This document shows, piece by piece, positions 34,097 through 44,190 of a stretch of 64,000 nt of DNA; position 1 is the stretch's first letter, and every line of letters begins with the position of its first letter. Below the pieces are notes generated by a model, which saw only the letters and a list, made by a program, of their open reading frames with translations, had not been told where the DNA came from and ran no database searches. The DNA is from Byssochlamys sp. IMV 00236 (taxonomy: Eukaryota > Ascomycota > Eurotiomycetes > Eurotiales > Thermoascaceae): positions 248,001-312,000 of the forward strand of contig MSJH02000669.1 of NCBI GenBank assembly GCA_001931875.2, written 5' to 3'. Position numbers and translations under genes: made by a program.

Positions 34097-34809
34097 GATT
34101 GATCGTGGAGTTCTATGGCAAGGGAAGAGTGCTACAGCCTTATAGGGCGTTGGAGAAGCTTAAACGACATAGGGTTGGTGAGAGATAATGCTCAGACAGA
34201 GGCCATGATCAACGAGAGAGAGGGGTAGAGAAGCTCTCCAAGAGCATCCAGCTTCGATAGCTGAAGGGATGAGCTTCCAGAGAGGCGAGGGGAGTCGGAT
34301 GATAGATGATAGATAAAATAGATGATAAACAGAGGGAGAGCAAGAAGAAGAGCGTGGCTCCTTTCGGTCCGCTGGGGACGCATGACGTTGCGTTGGGGTT
34401 GGCTGACTCAGCGTCTTCATCCAGTCACATGGCCGACTGGTCATGACTAAGTCATTTAGTTCTATTTAGTTACTATACAAGACCATTATTATTTCTACAA
34501 AGGACTCATTCTCTTTTCTGTGCATATCTAGCATCAATCGACTCGTATTGCATGTACCTCGTGGAGTATCTGGGAAAAACAAAGGGAATTCAAATCAAGG
34601 AACGCAACACAAAAGAAATTCGTCAACAAACGAATGACAGAGACGCCAGAAAGCAGAAACCCCGTTTCACTCCACACTCCAGCGCTCAACTTTCCGACAT
34701 CAAACAGAACGAAACGCTCATATACGAAGAAACATAGCCATGGCTTCGGAACATGTGGGTGCTATCACTGATGATTTCTTTTCACCTTCACTGCATACAA
34801 CGTAGACCT
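34097..34809. other. Spacer TLC gene / giant coiled-coil gene
   Basis: 713 bases: promoter of the leftward TLC gene and 3' flank of the leftward giant gene. Purine/pyrimidine-rich tracts with GATA and GATAGATGATAGATAAAATAGATGA-type low complexity at 34296-34330. No gene. Confidence 0.5.
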
Positions 34810-37800
34810 TTAGTCTCCGTTTGCGCTCGCTCCGCTCGGGATGTCCGTTCCTAGACCGCTGTCACTCTGATGAGCCAGATCTCCGATTTTGGGTGGAGGT
34901 TCCAGTTCGGGGAGTCCCTTCTCGTCGAATCCACGAGGGTGCTCATCAGAAGCCTCCTCGTCACCAACGGTAGAATGAGCGTCAGCATAGTCGGCATTTC
35001 CGTCACGTTCGACCGCATCGTCTTCGCTATCACTGGCCTCGTGATCATCGTGCTGGTCCTCCTTTTCCTCACCAGCGTCATGAGCTTCGTGATCCTCATG
35101 CTGTTTCTCGTCCCCGTGGTCCCGGGTATCTGGAAGAACGGAACCCTCGTGCTCAGCAACTAGTCCGTTTGTTGAGCTGGCGTAGCTGACCTTGCGGTCG
35201 GCTGACAAGGCACTGCCGGCACCATACATCATACTGTCAGTATAGGTGCCCGCATAGCTAGTGCGTCTCTCAGTTCCGGTGTCACTCTCATCGCCCGACT
35301 GGTTCTCGTCCTCTTCGTGGAAGATCTCGTTCTCTTTGTTTCCTGTCGAGCTCCGAGCCCCCCAGGAAGCTTTCCGGGATGCGGCGTTCGACTTCACTGA
35401 GTGACTCCGTTTCATATTGCTGATTCCACTGTTGGGAAGCTGGGAGAGCATGCTCTGCCGGTCCGTCAGGCCCCTGTTGCCAGTAACATGACTCAAACTA
35501 AGAATTCGCCTTTCCTTGCCGGGGTTAGGTGAGACGGTTGATCCGGATCGGGTTTTCACTGCACTACGTCGCTTCAGAGCCATCCCGACACCGCTGCTGA
35601 CAATGCTATTGTTGTCCTTGAAAGTGTTGACGGTACTGGCGCGACTGGCCTTGGTGGCAGTGCTCGCAGCACTGGGGACTCTCTTCAGGTTCATATGCCG
35701 TGTGGTGCTTGGCCGGATGAGCAGACTCCTGGCGTGGTCTAGGACACCCTCCAAAATCCTTCTCTCTAGAGACTCGGCGCGGTCTTCCATGATTTGCATT
35801 TCTTCATGGCGAATCTCCAAAGCGGTTTCGAGACCGGAGAGCTCCTTGGATAGTTTATGATTCTGCTTGGTGAGATCTTCCTTTTCCTGCTTGAGCGCTT
35901 GGATAACGCTCAGGAGGGAGTCTTTCTCTTCGTGGAGACCCAGAATTTCTGCCTCGACCTTCACTTTGTCTGCGATGCTCCTTTCGAGAGCGGCGGCGGC
36001 TTCATCTGCCTCACGTCTCTTCCTCTCATTATCCTCTTCGATGAGCCTGGTCTGGAAAGTAAACATCTCGTTCATCTGCTGAGATGCTGCCATCACCTGC
36101 TGTTGGATCGCGTCAAGCTTCTCCATCTGAGCAGTGGACGCGCTTGCGGTTGAGATGTGGTTAAGCAAGGTGTCAAGCTTCTCATGCACTTGAGAGTCAT
36201 CGTATTTCTCCGGCGGAGGGATCTCTACAGGCGGCGGCAACGCAGGCAGTAGCGGAGTGATGGCGTTAGGGATGGTACAGAGATCATTCTTCAGTTCCTC
36301 GGTGGACTTTTGAGAATGTTCGTAATGCTGGCCAACAATAGACAAGATATCCTTGATGGTGTTCAGGATCTGAGGGTGATACTCTTGCAGTTCTGTCTGA
36401 ACCCGGTCCGTAGACGCAGATGTCTTCTCTAGTTCCGCCTTGGCTTGCTCCTGAGTTGACTTCACCTCGTTATGCATCTCTTCCATCTTCTTGTAGGATT
36501 CATCCACCTTTTCGAAGAATGTCCTGGCGTCTTCAGTTATCCGTTCACAGGCTTCATTGACACTATTGCCCATGGCGCCGATAACGAGTCTGATATCCTC
36601 GGCAACAGCCTTGGTGCTCGTGAGTGCCTCGATGTTGGCCGCGTCTCGGTCTTCGATCTCAGAGAACTTCGACTGCACCGTAGACTGTGCCTCGTCATAC
36701 TTGCCAAGGACTTCGTCCAGCTTCTCGTCAATCTTGGTGCCAAGCTCAACGATAATAGCTGCCCGAACTTCATCCTGTTTAACCATGATCCCCGCATCTC
36801 GCTCCTCTGTCTCAACCTTGGTGGCCTCGTGGTCATTGCGCACTCGCTCAAATTCGTTGTTAATGAGGTCGGTAAGCTCCTTAATGCTCTCAACAGTGCT
36901 AAATGACTCTGCGGAAGACGCTAATCCTTCAAGGAGCGTCTTCAGTTCATAGAGGCCTCCATTGCTGCCGTCGAGCTTACTGGTGAGCTCTTCGCGAAGC
37001 TCATCGACCACGGACTTGGCCTCTTCGATCTTCTCCGCAAGGCCACCGTGTTCAACTTTCCGTGCCTCGAAGGCTTGCGCAGTAAGCTCATTTTCGGCCT
37101 CGACCGTCTCCTTAAAACCGGCAACAAGCTCGTTGAGTTCCTGGATCTCAGCCTTTGTTGGTAGAGTCTCCACATCAGGCAGCTTAAGCTCGTCAATCTG
37201 GGTCTTGACTTGGAATATCATAGCCTCAACTGTCTGCAGGTCGGCTTTAACAAGCTTCTCCGTGTCCTCTTCAGAAGACTCCTCAGAAGGCTTCACCTTG
37301 TTCTGGACTTCTTCAATCGAGGCCCAGATGTCCTTCAGGAGAGCCTCGAGGGTACCGATGTCGGCTTTGGTTGAGCCTTCAGCCTCCATGCGAGTGGCGA
37401 AGTCATCGATAGCCTCCTTGGTCTCTTTGAGAAGAGCCTCGACTGCGGAGAGCTGCTCTGTCTTGGCGATTTCGTCCGGATCCGGGAGAACGATCTCATC
37501 GATCTTGGCCTTCGTGTTCTGCAGCAAGGTTTCGATGGCATCTGTGTCTTCCTTCTTTGCGAGGGTATCATCCATTGGCAGGTCCCGGGTGCTGGCTTCT
37601 GCCACTGATCCCTGGACCTCCCGCACGGCGGCCAAGACCTCGTTCAGGTCCTCTCTCTTCAAAGCATCTTCTGCGGGCTCTGCAGCGGTAGGTGGTTCCA
37701 TAGCCTCGACCTTGATCTGAAGCTGCGTAATGAGCACTTTCAGGCCCTCAATATCACTGCCAATGGAGCCCTCGTTGGCAAGCATGAGCTCTCTGCCACG

Positions 37801-40800
37801 ACTCGTATTGGCCTCCTCGAATTCCTTCTGTGACTCGCGAATAGATTCCATCTCTGCCTTTATTCCTGCCATGCCTTCTCTTAAAGTCTCCAGAATCTCA
37901 TTGCTGTCGTTCTCGGAGGGTTTGTTCAATATCTTATCCAGGTCGGCACGGATTACATCGACCCCATCGTGGAAAGCGTCAAGTAGCTCGCCAGTGCTGG
38001 AGTAGATGCTCTCGTTGCCATCCCGTCTTTGCGAAGTCTCATCTTGCATCGTCTGGAACGCGTCCTTGAGAGAAGTTATAGCACTTAGGATCTCGTCCTT
38101 GTCGGCAGACGGTTCTGACCGCACCATGCTCATGGCGATAGTTTCACGAAGGTGCTCGAACTCCTCCTTGAGAGGGTTGACGATACTAGAACTGTCAGGT
38201 GCTCTCTGGTTATCCGTGATATCGCGAATTGCGTCCAGGATCTCTTCTTTATCACTCGACCCGGTATTGCGGATCAGGAGACTGCCGAGGGTCTGTCGCA
38301 GGTGCTCAAACTCTTTCTCCATCGCATCGAGGAGATCTGTTGTCTCAGGATTGTGGCCTCCAATCGCACTAACAGCAGTTTCGGTTATCGTCCTCTCCAT
38401 ATCAGCTTGGAGTAGTCTGAACCCTTCCTTGACCGTATCGATTATCTCGTCCTTGCCTGTAACATCAGAGGCACGATCAACGTAGGACTCAATTTCTCCT
38501 CGGAGGACCTCGAGGCCGTCTTTCATGGCATCGAGTACCTGCTCTGTGTCTCGGCCGTTTGCAGCGGAATATTGTTTGAACTCATCTTTCATCCCTTCGA
38601 GGACATCGTGCAGACGGTCCAGAATTTCCTCGCCAACGTTGAACTTAGTCTCATGGGCGACTTCCTGAAAGCCTGATCGGACTGCTTCGTGAAGGTCCTC
38701 CTTGTTCAGCTCGATGTCCTTGCTCGTGGATGGTTGATTGGCAAGTGCACCTGCGATTGTCTCCAAGATCTCTTCACGCGAGATAGTTGGCTGTACATTG
38801 GTCGTCAGGGCAGTGTTCTGCGCAGCAAATGCTTCGTTTACTGCGTATACAATGTCGTCTCTGGTGATGTGTGGTTCCGAATAGCCCATGTCCTTGACAG
38901 CCGCGTGGTGAGCAGCAAGACCATCAGTCACCGCACCCAGCACGTCGTCGCGCGTTATTCCTGATTCTAGCAATTCTCGGGTGAGACCACTGTGCCCAGC
39001 CATACCCTCTGAGACTGCTGCCAGAATATCATCGCGCGTGAGGGAAGGCTCTCTGTCGGACGGCTGAGGCGAAGGGAGTTCGATGCTCTCGAGACATTCA
39101 CGGATGGTCAAGATGATGTCGTCCCTGGTGATATTTGGTCGAGCGTCTACCATAGGGGGTGTGAAGCTTTTCAGGCCCGCTTCGACTGCAGCAACCATTT
39201 GGTCGTATGTGATGCTTGGCTCATGTCGCGGCTGGTAGGCTTTCAAGCCTTCGGAGAGACATTCGAGAATCTCGTCGCGTTCCAATCCGAAATTTTGAAG
39301 TTCGATCTCTGGCTTGTAGGTTTCCCAGGCTTCTCTAACGGCCTCAAGTATGTCTTCCTTCTCTATTCCAGACGATGGAGGCTCAGAAGCTGCCAGTTGC
39401 GACAATGGCAATTCGGACAGAGCGTTCTTCACCGCGTTGTAGACATCAGTGCTGTCTACACTTCCTCGAGAGACCTCAGACGACAACGATTCTCTTCGGT
39501 TCTCTCGAATCATGTACGTCATGTGCTCTCTCAATTCCGCGAGACTATTTTCCACGATGGCTGCAATCTCCTCTTTGTTTGGGCCCGTTGGCTGTCCGGC
39601 CTCCGCCGTTCGCAAAGCCTCAGCTTCTTCGAGCTTTCGGGCGATGTCTCTCCCCATCCCTAGAACCTCACCACGTAGTTCCCGGACGAGGGCCTTGACT
39701 TCGTTGGTGAGACCTCCTCCCTCGACCACGCTGTTCTTCAGCCTCTTTAGGAGATCCATTATTTCTCCAGGCAGAACATTGTTGCCGGGTGTCAATGAGT
39801 TCCCATCAAAAGTGCCTTCTCCGGAATGGACCTGGATCCTACCCTCGAGTCCGGAGCCGGCTGGCCGGACAGAGGGAGAGAGAGATCTTGATCGGCTACC
39901 TGGTTGAGGAGGATTGTCGCTTAGGCCTGCCACGACCCTCGAGCGAACAAGAGCACGGGTTCCAGATTCGTCCTTTACCAGGTTAAGAATCTCCTCGAGC
40001 ATCTTGGTTATCGTCTTATCGGCGTCCTTGTCAGCTTCATTCTTCGTTGGCCTGGACTTGATCTCATCCACAAGCTCGATCAGCTTCTCCTGTCCCTCTT
40101 GCGTAGCCATTTCACGCAAAACCTTCTCCAGGAGAGCAATGCTGGCGGAACCATCCGAGATAGGCGCGGGGGACCCGCACAATTCCCTCTCCATGGCGGC
40201 GGCAAAACTATTCGGAGTGGGTATTCGGGGAAGCGTGTAGCTTTTTCTTGAGCTTGGGGAACTGTCGTATGCTCTATTATCAATCATGTAACCAGGGCAG
40301 ATGTGGGTAGAATGTGCTGACCTTCCTGCTGCTTCCGGATCCAGGAGCTTTGAGCTTATGTTGTTTGCCAGCTCGCGGAGGCTCTTCCTGATGTCCTCAT
40401 CTCGGGCATTAGTGGCCGCCTTGAGACTGATCAGATCCGTAGCATTGTCCTTGCTACGGCGGCTCAACTGGGCCATCTCTCGCTGCAGGTTGGTTGCAAT
40501 GCTGGTGAGACTCAAGATCTGTGTTGAAAGAGCATCGAACGTCTGGCTGGGTAAGCTGCTGCTGTTATTACTGCTGCTGCTGTTACCCCCAGATGTGTTC
40601 GTGGCATTCGAAGGCGCAGACTCGTTCTCGCCTGGGAGCTTCATATTCTGGAGAGCCAACATCGTCGCAGATGGAGGTGTATTCTCTCCCAGGATGGGCT
40701 TTGACAGGAAGCGGTTGGATATCCGGAATGACGGAGTCTCGTTATCTGAGTCCCGGTTTGAAGAGCCCGGCCGGGTGGGAGTCTTCTCCACTGCTTTATC

Positions 40801-41323
40801 AGCGTTATCGAAGACAGATGCGCGCGACGGCCTCTCGGGAGACCGACTCTCCAGGTAGCTGCGAAACTCCGCTCGAGGGTCACCGCTCTGCTGCGCGAAA
40901 CTCTGCATCCGCTTGTGATACTGCCCCTTGATGAGCGACTTCTCCGGCGACGTTGGCTTCAACGGCATCGGGTTGGTCGTGTATGAACTGGGAGCATTTT
41001 CACGCATCTTCTCGGTTAGACCTGCTGCAACAGCCTGGATGTTGGGCGATACATTTGATCGCGTAGTCGGACTGCCACCAGGGTTGAGAGGGAGAGGGGG
41101 AGGAGCTCTATCTGGATCTGAGCTGTCCCACCTGCGTGTTTCCAAGCACTCAATGTCAGTATGGCTCAGATGAAGCAATCCAAAGAAAAGCTTAAAATGA
41201 CGGATAGCATCCTCTGTTTACATACATAGGAACCGAGGATCGACCACTTTCTGAGTGCGAGTGTTGGTGATGTCTGACGACCAGTTCGCGGTCGCGCGAA
41301 CCTTCCCTTTCATGCGACGGCAT
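34810..41323 (-). CDS. Giant coiled-coil repeat protein of unknown function
   Basis: Exon 1 (41323-41226, 33 residues beginning MPSHEREGSRDRE) joins through a phase-2 intron to a very long exon (41131-34810), giving about 2,139 residues. No enzyme domain was recognised. Residues 34-560 are Ser/Pro-rich and disordered. From about 620 to 1,130 runs a series of short helical repeats with the core I-T-R-D-D-I-x-x-A-V-x-E-G-L. Long coiled coils follow to about 1,830. A Ser/Arg-rich segment and an acidic Asp/Glu/His tail (last 130 residues) complete it. A 48-nt stretch, 40321-40274, is flanked by GT and AG and contains no stop, so it may be a retained intron. Size and layout suggest a scaffold at cortex, septum or spindle pole; that is a guess. 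Confidence 0.8.
37850..39375 (-). repeat. Array of degenerate helical protein repeats in the giant gene
   Basis: Nine copies with 24-30-residue spacing come first: IEKEDILEAVREAW, LERDEILECLSEGL, ITYDQMVAAVEAGL, ITRDDIILTIRECL, LTRDDILAAVSEGM, ITRDDVLGAVTDGL, ITRDDIVYAVNEAF, ISREEILETIAGAL, LNKEDLHEAVRSGF. About seven more diverged copies follow at wider spacing (GKDEIIDTVKEGF, DKEEILDAIRDI, DKDEILSAITSL, NEILETLREGM and others). The DNA copies are diverged, so this is an old protein repeat and not a recent tandem duplication. Confidence 0.8.
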
Positions 41324-42117
41324 GGTGATGGTGTAATATTCTTATCTGTGATTCCCTTACTGTCTGTCGATGTGATTTCAAAGTTGTTGCTGGAATGCGG
41401 GGCGGAATGTCGATTTGTTCAATTTCAAGGACGATTAAGCAATTAAAAACAACACAACTGGGGGCATAACGGGTCGTTAGATCAAACCAAGGTCAATAAT
41501 AGGACAACCGGACACACAAGACTGTCCGTGTCGAGGAAGGAGATATCCTGCTCCTGCAAGCTGCGGTTGAAACAGTTTCACGAGCAGGCCGTGCCTTGAC
41601 AATGAATATAAGGAAAACAAGCCAGTGGAGTTTATAGTAAGCAAAGTACGGTAGGTTATGGGGCGGTGACGACGCCAGCCGAACCACCGTCGTACACATG
41701 GAGATCGAGGGGGACCATAATAATAGTGGTCAACCTTCGTAGCAACGAGCAACGACGGCGTTGCCCGGTAAACAAAGCTATCTACTGTAGTCTGTGAGAT
41801 ACATCACGGGCTAGACTAGCGCCTTCTTTTCCCCGGGTTCTGAAGGCGGTGAGCGGAAGGCGGTGAGCCAAACCCGCCAGGTTCCGCCTTCGGAGCCTTG
41901 CCCAATGGAGAAACTTTCGCTTTCCAGTCTGGCGTCCAGCCATCGGTAAGCCGGCCAATCATCGGAGCGCACACAAATCGTCTTGCCCTACGCCCTCCGT
42001 CCACTGCTCACAAGCGAAAAAAGACGTCGAACGCGGAGAACCACACCTGAACGACCGAACTTCCATCGACAACCACCCCCCCGTACGACCTCGCTGCCGC
42101 CTACCGGGACTTTCACA
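41324..42117. other. Divergent promoter region giant gene / RPL27
   Basis: 794 bases between start codons of genes that read apart. The RPL27 side holds a tandem 13-base repeat at 41842-41868. Close to the RPL27 start the DNA is CT-rich (42060-42110), usual for fungal ribosomal-protein promoters. No gene. Confidence 0.5.
41842..41868. repeat. Tandem GAAGGCGGTGAGC repeat upstream of RPL27
   Basis: Two perfect copies of GAAGGCGGTGAGC, at 41842-41854 and 41856-41868, one base apart, about 250 bases before the RPL27 start. Could be paired factor sites or a short duplication. Confidence 0.6.
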
Positions 42118-42966
42118 ATGAAGTGTGAGTGTTCAATGCGATCAGGACTATATTGTTATCGGGAACTTGCAATACTGATGCTGTTGCAATAGTCATGAAA
42201 GTGGGCCGTGTGGCCATCATCACCCGAGGCCGCTATGCCGGCAAGAAGGTACGACAACTTCCTTTGAATCCCCTTGTTTTTTGGGCGATCGGACACATGC
42301 GGAGATCAGCTGGATGGGAAAAGAGGTGGAAAAGACGTGGAATGGACGAGGTCTTCTCCATTATGAAAGAGGAATCTTCGACTGCGGACATGTTTTACGG
42401 ACTGGCCGGGGCAAAAAAAAAAGGAAAATGAGGATATCCGATAGGGAAATAAAGAGCCCAGGGCTGCATGGAGGACATTGAATTTTTCACATCACGTTCA
42501 AAGAGACGTACAGAATTGCTGACATGGGCACTTTTTCGCGCACGTTCAGGTCGTCATCATCCAGCCCTACGACGCTGGTTCCAAGTCGCACCCCTTCTCC
42601 TACGCTCTCGTTGCCGGTATCGAGCGCTACCCCCTGAAGGTCACCCGCCGCATGGGACAGAAGAAGATTGAGAAGCGCAGCCGCATCAAGCCCTTCATCA
42701 AGGTCGTCAACTACAACCACCTGATGCCCACTCGCTACACTCTCGAGCTCGAGGGCCTCAAGGGTGTTGTCACCCAGGACACCTTCAAGGAGGTCTCTCA
42801 GCGCGAGGACGCCAAGAAGACCATCAAGAAGGCTCTGGAGGACCGATACACCAGCGGCAAGAACAGATGGTTCTTCACTCCTCTGCGTAAGTTGGGGTCT
42901 TTTTCTTGCTTTCTTTCATGCAAGTCCAGAATTAGCGCGCTAACTTTACTTGTTATAGGTTTCTAA
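42118..42966 (+). CDS. RPL27: 60S ribosomal protein eL27
   Basis: Four exons (42118-42124, 42193-42248, 42550-42886, 42959-42966) give 135 residues, one less than human eL27. Exon 1 has only seven coding bases (Met-Lys plus one base) and the last exon eight (ending Arg-Phe-stop). The family blocks [25 protein letters not shown] (a KOW motif), [48 protein letters not shown] and the terminal WFFTPLRF are all present. Intron 2 is 301 nt, much longer than other introns here. The coding exons have the C-ending codon bias of highly expressed fungal genes. Confidence 0.97.
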
Positions 42967-44094
42967 ACGGGATACTCCGGGGTTACGGGTGTTGTCGTTT
43001 TGAAGGCGCAGGGTCCGAGGTGAGGTGAAGAGGAAGCAACGAGCCCTCGAGCATCTCCAATTCTCGTGCATGGCAACAAAGATCCGGAAAAAGCGACATG
43101 ATTAGAAAGGGAAAGGGTTTTTATACCATGGCTGGAGAACGGGATTGGAGGAATGGTGCTCGATGGCCACCAAGTCCCGGGACTTGGGGGGCTTGGCCAC
43201 TTTGCCGGAAGATAATCTTTCTTTTGTTATGAGGGAAGCCGTTAAGATCTGGCGTCTGTCTCGAATGAAATGAAAAAAGCAAATACCAACCACATTTCCT
43301 GCCTTCCAGAGACTTCCAAAACAGACTATATCTTAAAGCCACAGCACGATTCGTTTTGCCATGCACATAGACCAGGACCACAGCCACTACTTGTTATGAG
43401 CTCACGTATATATTCCACATCTTCGAATAACTCTCACGCACTCATATCCCGTCGCCCAACATCATATACACACTACACTACATGACAGTATCGGCACCAA
43501 AAGAGGACCCGAAAACCCACTCTCTCAACCAGCGACCCAGGTACACCAATTACTATCACATCCCCATCTCGACATCATATCCCACACGGCAACAACTATT
43601 CCAGCTCTTCGCAGACCTAGATGAATGAAAACTTCCAAAGAAACCCCCCCCCCTGAGAAATTAGCTACCTACCCGTGACCAGCTAGTTAGCTATGTATGA
43701 AATCAGCAGCCCGGATATGATGAGTAATTATTTCTGATAGTCAATTAACTACCTGAATCATTGATAGTCGATCGATCTACATTCGAACCGGATCGCACCT
43801 TAGATATGTTTGATCCATTTCTATAGAAAAGAAAAAGTAAAAGCTTTCGTTCTTTCTCGCCTGTGCCTGTTCCTTAATTATCTGCGTTGGAATACGAGAT
43901 ATATCGCTAGAAATAAGTAATTATCATTGAAGATTGTAGTAGATACTAGTTATCAACTAATATCAACTAAGTAGGTAAGTAAGCAATAACTATCGGATCT
44001 AGTTGAGGTAGTTAGGAGTCAGTAATTGGAAATCTGGTGAGAGAAAGATCTTATCTGAAGAAGCAAATCTCAGAATGAGAAAAGGACTGTCACT
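42967..44094. other. Gene-free stretch between RPL27 and tRNA-Val
   Basis: 1,128 bases with no supported gene. It includes the RPL27 3' flank, a poly-C run (43646-43655) and AT-rich low-complexity DNA with repeated AGTTA/TAACT-type words (43660-44010). Confidence 0.5.
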
Positions 44095-44166
44095 GGTCGG
44101 TTGGTCTAGTGGTATGACGTCTCCTTTACACGGAGAAAATCGGCGGTTCGATCCCGTCACCGATCA
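44095..44166 (+). tRNA. tRNA-Val (anticodon TAC)
   Basis: A 72-base intronless cloverleaf: acceptor GGTCGGT pairing with ACCGATC (one G-T pair), discriminator A, D arm with GGTCTAGTGGTATGAC, anticodon stem TCTCC/GGAGA with loop TTTACAC, and T arm with GGTTCGATCCC (B box). The anticodon TAC reads Val codons GTA. A T5 run begins at the next base. Confidence 0.95.
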
Positions 44167-44190
44167 TTTTTGTTTTTTTTGTTGTTTTTT
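44167..44190 (+). terminator. Pol III T-run terminator of tRNA-Val
   Basis: T5, then T8 and T6 runs broken by single G bases directly after the tRNA 3' end; a strong RNA polymerase III stop. Confidence 0.75.

Noticed and set aside
41132..41178. Start of the giant protein at 41178 (MLHLSHTD)
   Set aside because: Those codons lie in intron 1. A phase-correct upstream exon with MPSHEREGSRDRE and a proper GTATGT donor gives a better start at 41323.
42249..42549. C/D-box snoRNA in the long RPL27 intron
   Set aside because: A CTGA and an ATGAGGA are present, but no good TGATGA C box with a terminal stem; support is too weak to call.
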